64,000 nucleotides of DNA from Mycobacterium sp. 852014-52450_SCH5900713 (lineage in GTDB: Bacteria; Actinomycetota; Actinomycetes; Mycobacteriales; Mycobacteriaceae), in NCBI RefSeq assembly GCF_001667075.1, contig NZ_LZIL01000022.1, positions 1 through 64,000 of the forward strand. Reading direction: 5' to 3'. The notes below the pieces were generated by a model. The model was not told the origin of the DNA. It did not search any database and worked only from the letters and a program-made list of their open reading frames with translations. A program made the position numbers and the translations under genes. Below, in pieces: positions 17,997 to 27,233 of the stretch; the stretch's first letter is position 1, and every line of letters begins with the position of its first letter.

Positions 17997-18818
17997 TTAG
18001 GCATGGCTAATGTCAATCTGCACGGGCGCGTGATCGCTGGCGGCCTTCCCCTTGCGCTCCTCGCGGACGATCTGGGCGTCCGTCACACGTCCGGCCAATT
18101 CGGGGGAGGCGAGGATGAAATCGATACGCATGCCCTGCCGTTTCGGAAACCGCAGCTGCGTGTAGTCCCAGTAGGTGTATACGCCCGGGCCGGGCGCGAA
18201 AGGCCTTACCACGTCGGCGAATTGCGCGTCGACGATGGCGCCGAACGCCCGGCGCTCCGGCTCGGAGACGTGGGTGGCGCCGGCGTAGAACTCGGTGCTC
18301 CAGACGTCGTCGTCGGTCGGGGCGATGTTCCAGTCGCCGGCCAGCGCGATCTGCGCGGTGGGGTCGTCGCGCAACCAGCCGGCCGCCGTATCACGCAGCG
18401 CGGCAAGCCATTCCAGCTTGTAGGTGTAGTGCGGATCACCCAGCGCGCGCCCGTTCGGCACGTACAGGCTCCAGACCCGGATGCCGCCGCAGGTGGCCGC
18501 CAGCGCGCGCGCCTCGGCCGTCGCGGCGACCTCCGGCTTGCTGCTCCAGGTGGGCTGGCCGTCGAAGCCGATCTGCACGTCGTCGAGGCCGACCCGGGAG
18601 GCGATCGCCACGCCGTTCCACTGATTGAAGCCGACATGGGCCACCTCGTAGCCGAGTTCGAAAAACGGCAGGGTGGGAAATTGGCCGTCGGAACATTTGG
18701 TCTCCTGCATGGCCAGCACGTCGACCTCGGCGCGGGCCAGCCAGTCGACGACGCGGGGCAGGCGGCTGCGAATCGAATTCACGTTCCAGGTGGCCAGCCG
18801 TAGGACACCGTCGGGCAT
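17997..18818 (-). CDS. xthA: Exodeoxyribonuclease III XthA
   Basis: The 273-residue protein is an AP endonuclease/3'-5' exonuclease of the ExoIII family, acting in base excision repair. All family motifs are present: LATWNVNSIRSR at the N-terminus, QETK (metal-binding Glu), SLYVPNG, GDWNIAP (catalytic Asp and Asn), RIDFIL, and C-terminal SDHAPV with the catalytic His. It matches Rv0427c. It follows the acetyltransferase gene with a 2-nt gap, as the last gene of def-acetyltransferase-xthA. Confidence 0.95.
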   Translation of the reverse strand: MPDGVLRLATWNVNSIRSRLPRVVDWLARAEVDVLAMQETKCSDGQFPTLPFFELGYEVAHVGFNQWNGVAIASRVGLDDVQIGFDGQPTWSSKPEVAATAEARALAATCGGIRVWSLYVPNGRALGDPHYTYKLEWLAALRDTAAGWLRDDPTAQIALAGDWNIAPTDDDVWSTEFYAGATHVSEPERRAFGAIVDAQFADVVRPFAPGPGVYTYWDYTQLRFPKRQGMRIDFILASPELAGRVTDAQIVREERKGKAASDHAPVQIDISHA

Positions 18819-18820
18819 GG

Positions 18821-19600
18821 CTAGACCGTATCCCAGCCGAGTGAGCGGGCCGGAAAGTAGCGGCGGCGATGGTGCGCCCGGAAGCCGAGCGCGTCGGCGA
18901 GCGCCATGGAAGCCGTGCCGGGAACCACGAGGTAGCCGCGAGTGGCGCCGCGGGCCGCGGCCCAGGCCAACAGGGCCTCGCAGGCGGCCGCGGTCGCCGG
19001 GTCATCGGCGGTCCCCGTGCGCGACAGCCCCACCCACCGGGTGCCGTCCGGTGCGTCGGTCACGGTCGCCCGCGCGAGCGCCAGCTCGCCGCCGGTGGCG
19101 GGTTCCACCGGCGTCGAAGCGGAGACGTCGCGGACCAGAACGCGTTCGGTGTGTCGGGCGCTCACCCCCGGCGGCAGCGGCAGCAAGCGATCCGGGATCG
19201 CCAGTCGCGCCGTCAGACCGCGGCGCTCATACCAGGCCTCGATCGCCGGGATCGCGCCCGCCGTAGCCGAAACATCAAGTGGGACAGCGTAATTGACGCC
19301 CTCACCGGCGCGCAGCAGCCAGCCCTCGAGCCAGGCCCGTTCTCTGCCCGGCGTCGCCGCGGCGGCCGCGTGCTCGAGCGCCCGGATCTGCGAGGTGCGT
19401 ACCGGCGCGTCGGTGAGCACCCGCAGCGCGACCACGTCGTCGGCGGCCACCTCGACCACCGCGCCCGTCTTGGTCCGAACCCGCACCGACGGTTCGACCG
19501 CCAGCAGGTGTCCCACCGCATCGGTCAGCGGCGGGACCGAGCCTTTCGCGCGCCGGTAGCGAAGCGTCACCCGCGTGCCCAGCTCCGGCCACGAGAACAT
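18821..19600 (-). CDS. GNAT-family acetyltransferase (Rv0428c homologue)
   Basis: The 259-residue protein begins with an SH3-like/beta-rich region (FSWPELGTRVTLRYR, TKTGAVVEVAADDVVALRV) and ends with a GNAT fold: WVGLSRTGTADDPATAAACEALLAWAAARGATRGYLVV contains the acetyl-CoA-binding strand-helix, and ALADALGFRAHHRRRY is the usual C-terminal motif. ATG 19600 overlaps the def stop by one base (TGATG), so it is coupled to def. The longer start at 19639 would run into def. The acceptor substrate is unknown. Confidence 0.87.
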   Translation of the reverse strand: MFSWPELGTRVTLRYRRAKGSVPPLTDAVGHLLAVEPSVRVRTKTGAVVEVAADDVVALRVLTDAPVRTSQIRALEHAAAAATPGRERAWLEGWLLRAGEGVNYAVPLDVSATAGAIPAIEAWYERRGLTARLAIPDRLLPLPPGVSARHTERVLVRDVSASTPVEPATGGELALARATVTDAPDGTRWVGLSRTGTADDPATAAACEALLAWAAARGATRGYLVVPGTASMALADALGFRAHHRRRYFPARSLGWDTV

Positions 19601-20193
19601 CAGTGGCCGAAGGGGTCCGGCCCTTCGCCGGGCAGCCATGAGAGGCCCGGCACGCCCCAGCCGTGGGACTTGACGGCGCGCTTGGCGCTGCGGGCGTGGC
19701 GACCGATCAGGCGGTCGAGGTACAGAAAGCCGTCCAGGTGGCCGGTCTCGTGCTGCAGCATCCGTGCGAACAGACCGGTGCCCTCGATTTCGACGGGCTT
19801 GCCGTCGGCATCGAGGCCGGTGACCCGGGCCCAGGTGGCCCGGCCGGTGGGGAACGACTCGCCAGGGACCGACAGGCAGCCCTCGTCATCGGTGTCCGGA
19901 TCCGGCATGATCTCCGGTACCTCGGAGGTTTCCAGCACCGGGTTGACGACCACGCCGCGGCGGCGGTCGGTCCGGCCGCGGTCGTCGGCGCAGTCGTAGA
20001 CGAAGATCCGCAACGCGACGCCGATCTGGTTGGCCGCCAGGCCGACTCCGTGCGCGGCGTCCATGGTTTCGTACATATCGGCGATCAGCTTCGGCAGGTC
20101 CGCCGGCAGCGACCCGTCGGCGCCGACGGGCACCGGCTGCGTCGGGGTGTGCAAGACCGGATCCCCGACGATCCGGATCGGTACTACTGCCAT
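19600..20193 (-). CDS. def: Peptide deformylase
   Basis: Def removes the N-formyl group from nascent proteins using a metal ion (Fe2+ in vivo in most bacteria). The 197-residue protein shows all three motifs: [11 protein letters not shown] (50-59), EGCLS with metal ligand C106, and QHETGH with H148, E149 and H152. It is a type I enzyme with the mycobacterial length. A minus-strand TAGCTT (20202-20207) lies 8 nt before the ATG, suggesting a leaderless or near-leaderless mRNA. It heads the operon def-acetyltransferase-xthA (Rv0429c-Rv0427c). Confidence 0.95.
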   Translation of the reverse strand: MAVVPIRIVGDPVLHTPTQPVPVGADGSLPADLPKLIADMYETMDAAHGVGLAANQIGVALRIFVYDCADDRGRTDRRRGVVVNPVLETSEVPEIMPDPDTDDEGCLSVPGESFPTGRATWARVTGLDADGKPVEIEGTGLFARMLQHETGHLDGFLYLDRLIGRHARSAKRAVKSHGWGVPGLSWLPGEGPDPFGH

Positions 20194-20395
20194 GGTCGGC
20201 TAAGCTACCGCACGCCCGTGCACGCCGAAGCCGGCCATGTTCGCCCGGGCAATCTGAGGCAATCGGCCGACTCGCGGGTCTGGATGACGGCTTGAGGGTT
20301 TGCGCCGTGGTTCAATATTCGCCGAAACACGCCCTCAGGTAAGTCAAGTCATCTACAGCAGCCGAGAATCGCCGGAAGGGTCCAGGGGAAGCTAT

Positions 20396-20704
20396 ATGGA
20401 CAGCGCCATGGCGCGGGCAAATCGATCGGGGGACGATGCCGAGATCGCAGATGGCCTCACCCGCCGCGAGCACGACATCCTCGCCTTCGAACGTCAGTGG
20501 TGGAAATTCGCGGGCGTAAAAGAAGAAGCAATCAAAGAGCTGTTCTCGATGTCGGCGACGCGCTACTACCAGGTGCTCAACGCGCTCGTGGACCGGCCGG
20601 AGGCGCTGGCCGCCGACCCGATGCTGGTGAAGCGGTTGCGGCGGCTGCGTGCCAGCCGCCAGAAGGCGCGAGCTGCGCGGCGCCTCGGCTTCGAGGTGAC
20701 CTGA
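20396..20704 (+). CDS. DUF3263 helix-turn-helix protein (Rv0430 homologue)
   Basis: The 102-residue cytoplasmic protein matches Rv0430 in length. The core (GLTRREHDILAFERQWWKFAGVKEEAIKELF, then MSATRYYQVLNALVDRPEALAADPMLVKRLRRLR) is a compact helical DUF3263 domain with an HTH-like middle and a basic C-terminus, which suggests DNA binding. ATG 20396 follows an AGGGGAAG SD; the in-frame ATG at 20300 is not preferred. The gap 20194-20395 contains the divergent promoters of def and this gene and nothing else recognisable. It lies 18 nt upstream of virR, but virR has its own promoter. Confidence 0.85.
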   Translation: MDSAMARANRSGDDAEIADGLTRREHDILAFERQWWKFAGVKEEAIKELFSMSATRYYQVLNALVDRPEALAADPMLVKRLRRLRASRQKARAARRLGFEVT

Positions 20705-20709
20705 CTCGC

Positions 20710-20715
20710 TACAGT
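20710..20715 (+). promoter_or_regulatory. -10 TACAGT of virR, leaderless
   Basis: TACAGT ends 7 nt before the ATG at 20723, so the transcript most likely begins at the start codon. This supports ATG 20723 over the in-frame GTG at 20714, which lies inside the hexamer. Confidence 0.5.
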
Positions 20716-20722
20716 GGGCTCG

Positions 20723-21196
20723 ATGAAAGAGCGAGTCCCCGACTCCACGGGGCTTCCCCTACGCGCCATGGTGATGGTGCTGTTGTTCCTGGGGGTCATT
20801 TTCCTGCTGCTCGGCTGGCAGGCGCTGGGGTCGTCCGGCAGCTCCGACGAGGACTCGTCGGCCGCCGTCTCCACGTCGACCACCACCAGCTCGGCCACGC
20901 CGACGAGCACTAAGCCCGCGGGCAACCGGTCCGACGTGCAGGTGTACAACATCTCGGCCAAGGAGGGCGTCGGCGCCCACACCAAGGATCAGCTCACGAC
21001 CGCCGGCTTCAACGTCACCAAGGTCGACAACCTGACCGTGCCCGAGGTGTCGGCCACCACGGTGTATTTCACCGACGCCGACGACGAGCACGCGACCGCC
21101 GACGCGGTCGGCAAGGCCTTGGGCGCGCCGGTCGAACCCCGCATTCCCGCGCTGGCCGGCCAACCACCCGGGGTCATCGTGCTCGTTGCGGGCTGA
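20723..21196 (+). CDS. virR: Envelope protein VirR (LytR C-terminal domain)
   Basis: This is the homologue of Rv0431, VirR, described as a regulator of vesicle release and cell-wall integrity. From ATG 20723 it has 157 residues: a short cytoplasmic N-terminus, one membrane anchor (about 15-35, LRAMVMVLLFLGVIFLLLGW), a Ser/Thr-rich linker, and an extracytoplasmic LytR_C domain (about 70-157; VQVYNISAKEGVGAHTKDQL, AGFNVTKVDNLT, VEPRIPALAG). LytR_C is found with LCP cell-wall ligases, but here it stands without one. sodC follows 28 nt downstream with its own promoter. Confidence 0.9.
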   Translation: MKERVPDSTGLPLRAMVMVLLFLGVIFLLLGWQALGSSGSSDEDSSAAVSTSTTTSSATPTSTKPAGNRSDVQVYNISAKEGVGAHTKDQLTTAGFNVTKVDNLTVPEVSATTVYFTDADDEHATADAVGKALGAPVEPRIPALAGQPPGVIVLVAG

Positions 21197-21212
21197 CGAC
21201 CGCCGAAGCGGT

Positions 21213-21218
21213 TAGGCT
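21213..21218 (+). promoter_or_regulatory. -10 TAGGCT of sodC, leaderless
   Basis: TAGGCT ends 6 nt before the sodC ATG at 21225, so the mRNA is probably leaderless. Confidence 0.5.
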
Positions 21219-21224
21219 TCCGCT

Positions 21225-21944
21225 ATGCCTCAGCTCGCTGGTCACCGCACTGCCGCCGTCACCATGTCCGCGCTTTCCGCAGCCACTTCCGTCGCCCTGC
21301 TGGGGGCGTGTTCGTCGCCCCAACACGCCTCGTCCTCGCTGGGCACCACGCCGGCGGTTTGGACCGGATCGCCGGCGCCGTCGGGAACCGGGACCCCTGA
21401 GGGCGGGCCCGTCGCCGCGCCGTCGGGGCCGAGCATCGTCACCCACCTGAAGGCGCCCGACGGCACCCAGGTCGCGACCGCGACCTTCCAGTTCAACAAC
21501 GGCTACGCCACGGTCACCATCGAGACGACGGCCAACGGGGTGCTGACGCCCGGCTTCCACGGGGTGCACATCCACAAGGCCGGCAAGTGCGAGCCCAACT
21601 CCGTCGCTCCGACCGGTGGCGCGCCGGGTGATTTCCTGTCCGCCGGCGGGCACTTCCAAGTGCCCGGGCACGCCGCCGAGCCCGCCAGCGGTGACCTGAC
21701 CTCGCTCCAGGTGCGTAAGGACGGGTCCGCGATGATGATGACCACGACGGACGCCTTCGCCATGGACGACCTGGTCACCGGCGAGAAGACCGCGATCATC
21801 ATTCATGCGGGCGCCGACAACTTCGCCAACATCCCGCCGGAGCGCTACAGCCAGACCAACGGAACACCGGGGCCCGACCAGATGACGATGACCACCGGTG
21901 ACGCCGGCAAGCGGGTCGCGTGCGGTGTAATCGGTGCCGGCTAA
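21225..21944 (+). CDS. sodC: Cu/Zn superoxide dismutase lipoprotein SodC
   Basis: SodC converts superoxide to hydrogen peroxide and oxygen outside the cytoplasm. The 239-residue protein has a signal peptide with a lipobox ending LLGAC, a Ser/Pro/Thr-rich spacer, and a Cu/Zn SOD domain. Seen are [14 protein letters not shown] (Cu-binding His pair and one disulfide Cys), [13 protein letters not shown] (bridging His and loop) and [13 protein letters not shown] (second Cys, C-terminal strand). It matches Rv0432. The last codons overlap the next gene by 11 nt. Confidence 0.95.
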   Translation: MPQLAGHRTAAVTMSALSAATSVALLGACSSPQHASSSLGTTPAVWTGSPAPSGTGTPEGGPVAAPSGPSIVTHLKAPDGTQVATATFQFNNGYATVTIETTANGVLTPGFHGVHIHKAGKCEPNSVAPTGGAPGDFLSAGGHFQVPGHAAEPASGDLTSLQVRKDGSAMMMTTTDAFAMDDLVTGEKTAIIIHAGADNFANIPPERYSQTNGTPGPDQMTMTTGDAGKRVACGVIGAG

Positions 21945-23064
21945 CAGGGCCCACGCGCGCATCGATTTCGCCCGTTCACCGAGGCCGACCCTCGGCGTGG
22001 AGTGGGAGTTCGCGCTCGTCGACGCGCAGACCCGTGACCTGAGCAACGAAGCCACGGCGGTCATCGCCGAGATCGGCGAAAACCCGCGCGTACACAAGGA
22101 GTTGCTGCGTAACACGGTCGAAGTCGTCAGCGGTGTCTGCCGTTCCACGTCGGAGGCGATGGAGGATCTGCGGGAGACCCTGGGCCCCGCGCACCGGATC
22201 GTCCGCGACCGGGGGATGGAGCTGTTCTGTGCCGGCGCACACCCGTTCGCGCAGTGGTCGACCCAGAAGCTGACCGACGCACCCCGGTACGCCGAACTGA
22301 TCAAGCGCACCCAATGGTGGGGCCGCCAGATGTTGATCTGGGGCGTGCACGTGCACGTCGGAATTTCCTCGGCGCACAAGGTGATGCCGATCATGACGTC
22401 GTTGCTGAAGTACTACCCGCATCTGCTGGCGCTCTCGGCATCCTCGCCGTGGTGGACCGGCGTGGACACCGGGTACGCCAGCAACCGCGCGATGATGTTC
22501 CAGCAGTTGCCGACCGCCGGCCTGCCGTTCCAATTCCAGACCTGGGCGGAGTTCGAAGGCTTCGTCTACGACCAGAAGAAGACCGGCATCATCGATCATG
22601 TCGACGAAGTCCGTTGGGACATCAGGCCTTCGCCGCACCTGGGCACCATCGAGGTGCGGGTGTGTGACGGCGTGTCCAACCTGCGGGAGCTGAGCGCGCT
22701 GGTGGCGTTGACGCACTGCCTGGTCGTCGACCTGGACCGCCGGTTGGAAGCCGACGAGACGCTGCCGACCATGCCGCCGTGGCACAACCAGGAGAACAAG
22801 TGGCGCGCCGCGCGCTACGGGCTGGACGCGATCATCATCCAGGACGCCGACAGCAACGAGCGCCTGGTCACCGAGGATCTCGACGAGGTACTGAATCGCC
22901 TTGAGCCCGTGGCCAAATCGTTGAACTGTGCCGATGAGCTGGCCGCGGTGGCCGAGATCCCCAGGCTGGGCGCCTCGTACCAGCGGCAGCGCCGGGTGGC
23001 CGAGGAACACGACGGCGACCTGCGGGCCGTCGTCGACGCGCTGGTGGGCGAGCTGGAGATCTGA
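21934..23064 (+). CDS. YbdK-type carboxylate-amine ligase (GCS2 family)
   Basis: The 376-residue protein belongs to the glutamate-cysteine ligase type 2 (GCS2/YbdK) family. It shows [14 protein letters not shown] (ATP/metal-binding start), [33 protein letters not shown] and [19 protein letters not shown]. Family members join a carboxylate to an amine with ATP; mycobacteria make mycothiol rather than glutathione, so the true substrates are unclear. GTG 21934 lies inside the end of sodC. It ends in a 1-nt TGATG overlap with the Lon-N gene. It corresponds to Rv0433. Confidence 0.9.
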   Translation: MPANRAHARIDFARSPRPTLGVEWEFALVDAQTRDLSNEATAVIAEIGENPRVHKELLRNTVEVVSGVCRSTSEAMEDLRETLGPAHRIVRDRGMELFCAGAHPFAQWSTQKLTDAPRYAELIKRTQWWGRQMLIWGVHVHVGISSAHKVMPIMTSLLKYYPHLLALSASSPWWTGVDTGYASNRAMMFQQLPTAGLPFQFQTWAEFEGFVYDQKKTGIIDHVDEVRWDIRPSPHLGTIEVRVCDGVSNLRELSALVALTHCLVVDLDRRLEADETLPTMPPWHNQENKWRAARYGLDAIIIQDADSNERLVTEDLDEVLNRLEPVAKSLNCADELAAVAEIPRLGASYQRQRRVAEEHDGDLRAVVDALVGELEI

Positions 23065-23690
23065 TGGAGCTGGCGATGTTCCCGCTGGAGTCGGCCCTGC
23101 TGCCCGACCAGGATCTGCCGCTGCGGATCTTCGAGCCGCGCTACGGCGCGCTGGTCCGGCACTGCCTCGACACCGGCGACCCGTTCGGCGTGGTGCTGAT
23201 CTCCCGGGGCCGCGAGGTCGGCGGCGGTGACGCGCGCTGTGATGTCGGCGTGCTGTCCCGGATCACCGAATGCGCCGAACACGGCGCGGGCCGTTACTCG
23301 ATGCACTGCCGGACCGGTGAACGGATCCGGGTGTGCGAATGGCTGCCCGACGATCCCTACCCGCGCGCGACGGTGACGCTGTGGCCGGACGAGCCGGGGG
23401 ACCCGGTCACCCCGGCCCAGCTGCTCGACGTCGAGGACCGGGCGATGGCGCTGTTCGAGCGGATCGCCGACGCGCGCGGCGTGGCGCTCCCGGACCGCGC
23501 GGACCTGTTGGGCCCCGACACGGCCGACGATCCCGGACAACGCCTGTACGCGTTGGCGTCGCGCATCCCCATCGGCACGGCCGACCGGTACACGGTGCTG
23601 TCGGCGCCGTCGGCAGCTGAGCGCCTGACCGCGCTCCGCGAGGCCGTGGACGCGGTCGCCGAGGTGGTGGAGTTTCAGCTCTCCGAATAG
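23064..23690 (+). CDS. Lon N-terminal-domain protein (Rv0434 homologue)
   Basis: The 208-residue protein consists only of the substrate-recognition domain of Lon (PUA-like), without ATPase or protease parts. The typical start MFPLESALLPDQDLPLRIFEPRY, then VVLISRGREVGGGD and a helical C-terminus are present. It corresponds to Rv0434. Its coupling by a 1-nt overlap to the GCS2-family ligase suggests joint function, but no activity is known to me. Confidence 0.88.
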   Translation: MELAMFPLESALLPDQDLPLRIFEPRYGALVRHCLDTGDPFGVVLISRGREVGGGDARCDVGVLSRITECAEHGAGRYSMHCRTGERIRVCEWLPDDPYPRATVTLWPDEPGDPVTPAQLLDVEDRAMALFERIADARGVALPDRADLLGPDTADDPGQRLYALASRIPIGTADRYTVLSAPSAAERLTALREAVDAVAEVVEFQLSE

Positions 23691-23706
23691 TTCGACAGGG
23701 GAATAC

Positions 23707-24729
23707 ATGAAGGTACAGCTGCAGGTCAACGGCTCACCGGTGGATGCGGCGGCCAGCGCGGCCGACATCGCCGCGACGGGAGCCGACGGGCTGTTCACCT
23801 TCGAGGGCCAGCACGACGTCTTCTTCCCGCTGATCATCGCCGCCGGGGCGACCGACCTGGACCTGATGACGAACGTGGCGATCGCCCCGCCGCGCAGCCC
23901 GCTGCACCTGGCGCACGCGGCGTACGACCTGCAGCTCTACAGCGGCGGCCGATTCCGGCTCGGCCTGGGCTCACAGGTGAAGGCCCACATCGAAAAGCGT
24001 TACGGCAGTAAGTGGGAGCGCCCCGCGGCGCGGATGGCCGAAACCATTTCGGCGATCAAGGCGATCTTCGCGGCCTGGGAAGGCCAGCGCCGCCTGGACT
24101 TTCGTGGCGAGTTCTTCACCCACACCATCATGGCGCCCAACTTCAACCCGGGGCCCAACCCGTTCGGACCGCCGCCGGTGCTGCTGGGCGCGCTGGGACC
24201 GGTGATGACGCGCACCGCCGCCGAGGTGGCCGACGGGCTGCTGGTGATGCCGTTCAACAGCGCCCGCCACTTTGCCGAACGCACCGTCCCCGCGGTCGCC
24301 GACGGGCTGCGCCGCGCGGGCCGATCCTCCGACGGATTCCAGATCATCGCCCAGGCCATGGTCGCCGTCGGCCGCGACGAAGCCGACCTGGCCGCCGCGG
24401 TAGACGGTGTGGCAGCGCTCATTTCGTTCTACGGCTCCACCCCGGCCTACCTGCCCGTGCTCGAGGCCGAGGGGTGGGCCGACGTCCAGCCCGAGCTCAA
24501 CGCGCTGTCCAAGCAGGGCCGCTTCGCAGACATGCGCCGGCTGGTCGGCGACGAGATGGTGGCCCGGATCGGCGTCGTCGGCACCCCCGAGCAATGCGCC
24601 GAGCAGATCGCCGCCCGGTTCTCCGAGCACGCCGCCGAGGTGTGTTGCTACTTCCCGGGCTACACGCCGCGCGCCGCGGACATCGCCGACCTGATCGGCG
24701 CCCTGCACCGCGCCCCGGCCCTGCGATGA
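23707..24729 (+). CDS. LLM-class F420-dependent oxidoreductase (TIGR03617-like)
   Basis: The 340-residue luciferase-like monooxygenase of the F420-dependent type has FTFEGQHDVFFPL, a barrel with GGRFRLGLGSQVKAHIEKRYG, and a C-terminus with GDEMVARIGVVGTPEQCAEQI. The arrangement fits the TIGR03617 group as I recall it. ATG 23707 has an AGGGGAA SD. Its stop overlaps the start of the enoyl-CoA hydratase gene (ATGA, 24726-24729), so both belong to one operon, perhaps for oxidation of a lipid or sterol-type substrate. M. tuberculosis lacks this insertion between Rv0434 and Rv0435c. Confidence 0.87.
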   Translation: MKVQLQVNGSPVDAAASAADIAATGADGLFTFEGQHDVFFPLIIAAGATDLDLMTNVAIAPPRSPLHLAHAAYDLQLYSGGRFRLGLGSQVKAHIEKRYGSKWERPAARMAETISAIKAIFAAWEGQRRLDFRGEFFTHTIMAPNFNPGPNPFGPPPVLLGALGPVMTRTAAEVADGLLVMPFNSARHFAERTVPAVADGLRRAGRSSDGFQIIAQAMVAVGRDEADLAAAVDGVAALISFYGSTPAYLPVLEAEGWADVQPELNALSKQGRFADMRRLVGDEMVARIGVVGTPEQCAEQIAARFSEHAAEVCCYFPGYTPRAADIADLIGALHRAPALR

Positions 24730-25538
24730 GCCCCGATCTGACGGTCGACGTCGACGCCGGCGTGGCGGTGCTCACGCTCAATCGGCCCGAGCAGCTCAAC
24801 GCCTACACCGCCGAGATGGGCGCGCTGCTAAGCAGCGCGTACGCCGAGTGCGACGGCGACGACGACGTCCGGGCCATCGTCGTGACGGGGGCGGGCCGCG
24901 CGTTCTGCGCCGGGGCCGACTTCTCCGGCGACACAAGCCCGTTCGACGCGCCGGCCGCGGAGTTCTCCGCGTCACCGATCACCCCGGCCGCGTTCGAGTT
25001 GCGCAAGCCGGTGATCGCCGCCCTCAACGGCCATGCGATCGGCATCGGCCTGACCATCGCCTTGCAGGCCGACCTGCGCGTCGTCGCCGAGGACGCCAAA
25101 TACGGTGTGGTGCAGGTCCGCCGGGGAGTGATCCCCGACTGCATGTCGCACTGGACGCTGGCGCGGCTGACCACCCTGGGGGCGGCCGCGGACATCCTGC
25201 TCACGGGGCGAACCTTCGGCGGGGCCGAGGCCGTGGCGCTCGGCATCGCAAACAGGGCGCTTCCGGCCAGGCAGGTGCTCGACCACGCGGTGAAGCTGGC
25301 GCGCGACATCGCCGTCAACGTGGCGCCGATGTCGGCGGCGCTCTGCAAGCGGCTGCTGTGGGACACCGCGATCAACAACTACACCCCGGGACAGGTCGCC
25401 GCGCTGGAAACCCAGCTGCACCGACGGGTGATGGGCAGCGCCGACGCGCGCGAAGGGGTGGCCGCCTTCCTCGAGCGCCGGCCGCCGTCGTTCACGTCGC
25501 GGCTGTCCCGCGAGTGGACCCCACTCCCGGAGACGTGA
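24726..25538 (+). CDS. Enoyl-CoA hydratase/isomerase family protein
   Basis: The 270-residue crotonase-fold protein shows VAVLTLNRPEQLNAYTAEM, AGRAFCAGADFSGD (first half of the oxyanion hole) and VIAALNGHAIGIGLTIAL (second half). The usual GG(G/A) at the oxyanion-hole glycine is IGIG here. The position of the first catalytic Glu holds VQVRRGVIPD (no Glu), so it may be an isomerase or other crotonase rather than a classical hydratase. ATG 24726 overlaps the preceding stop. Its last 47 nt overlap the convergent SDR gene. Confidence 0.85.
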   Translation: MSPDLTVDVDAGVAVLTLNRPEQLNAYTAEMGALLSSAYAECDGDDDVRAIVVTGAGRAFCAGADFSGDTSPFDAPAAEFSASPITPAAFELRKPVIAALNGHAIGIGLTIALQADLRVVAEDAKYGVVQVRRGVIPDCMSHWTLARLTTLGAAADILLTGRTFGGAEAVALGIANRALPARQVLDHAVKLARDIAVNVAPMSAALCKRLLWDTAINNYTPGQVAALETQLHRRVMGSADAREGVAAFLERRPPSFTSRLSREWTPLPET

Positions 25539-26433
25539 GCTTCTCCGAAATCTCCCACCACTGGTCCGCGCGCCGCTCGTCGCGAGCGTAGGGCGCCGCG
25601 GCCTCGCTGACCCGGCAGTCTTCGAGATACAGCCCCCCGCGGCCGGCGAGCTCCGGGCTGACGGCCGCCCATACCTGGGTAGCCGCGCCGCGATCGGGCG
25701 TGGTGACGTCGAGCCGCTCGCCCGTCGGTTTGCGCAGCCGCGAGAAGTCCGCCCGGGACATGTGCCGCGCGAGCGAGGTGGCCACGGTGCCGGGATGGAC
25801 GGCGTAGGCGCGGATTCCCGCGTCGCGCAGGCGGCGGTCGGCTGCCACGGCGTGCAGGATGTTCGCCGTTTTCGACGCGCCGTAGGCGACGAACTTGTCG
25901 TACTCGCGGCGCTCCCAGTTGGGATCGTCGAAGTCGACGTCACCCATGATGTGGCCGGCAGACGACAGGTTCACGATCCGGGCCTCACCATTAGCCCGGC
26001 CGGCGGCCGCGAGCTGCGGCACGAGGCGCCGGGTCAGTTCGAAGTGCCCGAAATGGTTGGTGCCGATCTGCATCTCGAATCCATCGCGCGTCCTGCCGAA
26101 CGGTGTGAACATCACTCCGGCGTTGTTCATCAGAACGTCGATGGCCGGGGCGATGTCGCCGATCGCGGCCGCCGCCGCCGCGACGCCCGCCAGCGTGGTG
26201 AGGTCGAGCTCGACGGCAGCGGTCCGCGCGCCGGGCACCTCGGCCCCGATCCACCGCGCCGCCTCTGCCAGCGCCGCCGGATTGCGGGCGGCCAGGACGA
26301 CGTGCGCGCCCGCGGCGGCCAGCGCGCGGGCCGCCTCGCGCCCCAACCCGGACGAGGCGCCGGTGATAACACAGACCTTGCCGGACAGGTCGATTCCGTC
26401 GACGACGTCCAGCGCGGTCGGTGGCTCGGTCAC
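25492..26433 (-). CDS. Short-chain dehydrogenase/reductase
   Basis: The 313-residue SDR has the Rossmann motif TGASSGLG, NNAG (VLMNNAGVMFTPFG), a catalytic Ser (VNLSSAG) and YGASKTAN (YxxxK). The extended C-terminal region places it with the retinol-dehydrogenase-like SDRs, close to the second SDR in this window (37557-38471). GTG 26433 overlaps the upstream stop (GTGA, 26430-26433), so it is the second gene of an operon whose first gene is 26430-27212. The 3' end overlaps the enoyl-CoA hydratase gene head-on by 47 nt. Confidence 0.87.
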   Translation of the reverse strand: MTEPPTALDVVDGIDLSGKVCVITGASSGLGREAARALAAAGAHVVLAARNPAALAEAARWIGAEVPGARTAAVELDLTTLAGVAAAAAAIGDIAPAIDVLMNNAGVMFTPFGRTRDGFEMQIGTNHFGHFELTRRLVPQLAAAGRANGEARIVNLSSAGHIMGDVDFDDPNWERREYDKFVAYGASKTANILHAVAADRRLRDAGIRAYAVHPGTVATSLARHMSRADFSRLRKPTGERLDVTTPDRGAATQVWAAVSPELAGRGGLYLEDCRVSEAAAPYARDERRADQWWEISEKLTSPGVGSTRGTAAT

Positions 26434-27212
26434 GCCGGTATACGCTGCCACACCGCGGCGCGCTTCATGAGCCGCGGCGCCACGGCCCGGTGCAGCGGGC
26501 CGACGAAAGCCCAGACCGTTCGGGCGGCGGTTTTGCGGCAGTACCGCACGCGAGTGGTGAGACTGGCCCGGCCGTCCTGGCGTCGCAGCGTCAGCTCGCC
26601 GCGCATGAGCGGTCCCCGCGCGGTCAGCACCAGTTCGTCGCGATCCGAACCCGCGATCGTCCAGCCGATGATGTGCTCGGGCGACGAATACGGCCCGAGG
26701 CGGAATCTCAGCACGTGGCGGTGGATCCACGGGACAACGCCACCGCCCGCGCCCCGCCCCACGGCGTCTCGGAACATCTGCTCGGCTGTGCGTGAGTCGC
26801 CTTGCGGCAGTGGGACTTCGAAGACGTCCGTGTAGTCGGCCCGCTCGGCGGCCGCCGCGATGCGTTTGAGCGTCCACCGGACGGCGACGCGGTGCCCGCC
26901 GGTGCCGATGACGAGCGCCCGGTAGACCTTGCCGTGCAGGCCCGGGAAGGCGGCCCAAGTCGCCGAGCGCACACGGGTCCGGCTGCCGGTCAGCGAGTCC
27001 AACTCGAACACCCATCGGTACACCGCGAAGGGGTGCCGTCCCTTCAGCGCGAACCGCGCGGGCGGCCGCGCCTCGTCCAGCGCGAAGCCGATCGGCACGG
27101 TCGACGGGTCACCCGGGTCCCGGCACATCACCCGCAACAGCGCCGACCAGGTGTCCGCGCGCTCCGCGTCGATGGTTATGGCATGCTCATCGATATAGGT
27201 TAATCGTTCCAT
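26430..27212 (-). CDS. Hypothetical protein, possibly DUF2867/SRPBCC-like
   Basis: I cannot name this 260-residue protein securely. It starts MERLTYIDEH, and the pattern of beta strands and helices (ALLRVMCRDPGDPS, LKGRHPFAVYRWVFELDSL, WAAFPGLHGKVYRALVIGTGGHRVAVR, WTIAGSDRDELVLTARG) suggests a lipid- or ligand-binding helix-grip (SRPBCC-like) or DUF2867 fold. It contains no signal peptide. It is divergent from a TetR gene 21 bp away and coupled to the SDR downstream, so it probably belongs to the TetR-controlled set. A TACATT (27221-27226) lies 8 nt before the start on the minus strand. Confidence 0.65.
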   Translation of the reverse strand: MERLTYIDEHAITIDAERADTWSALLRVMCRDPGDPSTVPIGFALDEARPPARFALKGRHPFAVYRWVFELDSLTGSRTRVRSATWAAFPGLHGKVYRALVIGTGGHRVAVRWTLKRIAAAAERADYTDVFEVPLPQGDSRTAEQMFRDAVGRGAGGGVVPWIHRHVLRFRLGPYSSPEHIIGWTIAGSDRDELVLTARGPLMRGELTLRRQDGRASLTTRVRYCRKTAARTVWAFVGPLHRAVAPRLMKRAAVWQRIPA

Positions 27213-27222
27213 ATAGAAGGAA
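27207..27222. promoter_or_regulatory. Candidate TetR operator in 21-bp divergent gap
   Basis: TTCC-N8-GGAA, with an AT-rich centre ATATAGAA, spans the start codon of the minus-strand gene (27212) and the gap to the TetR start (27234). Its symmetry and position suit an operator controlling both genes. The match is short, so confidence is limited. Confidence 0.4.
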
Positions 27223-27233
27223 TGTACTAGATC

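Noticed and set aside
24012..24725. Upstream extension of the enoyl-CoA hydratase gene
   Set aside because: It is a shadow of the LLM oxidoreductase gene. The ATGA overlap gives the start at 24726.
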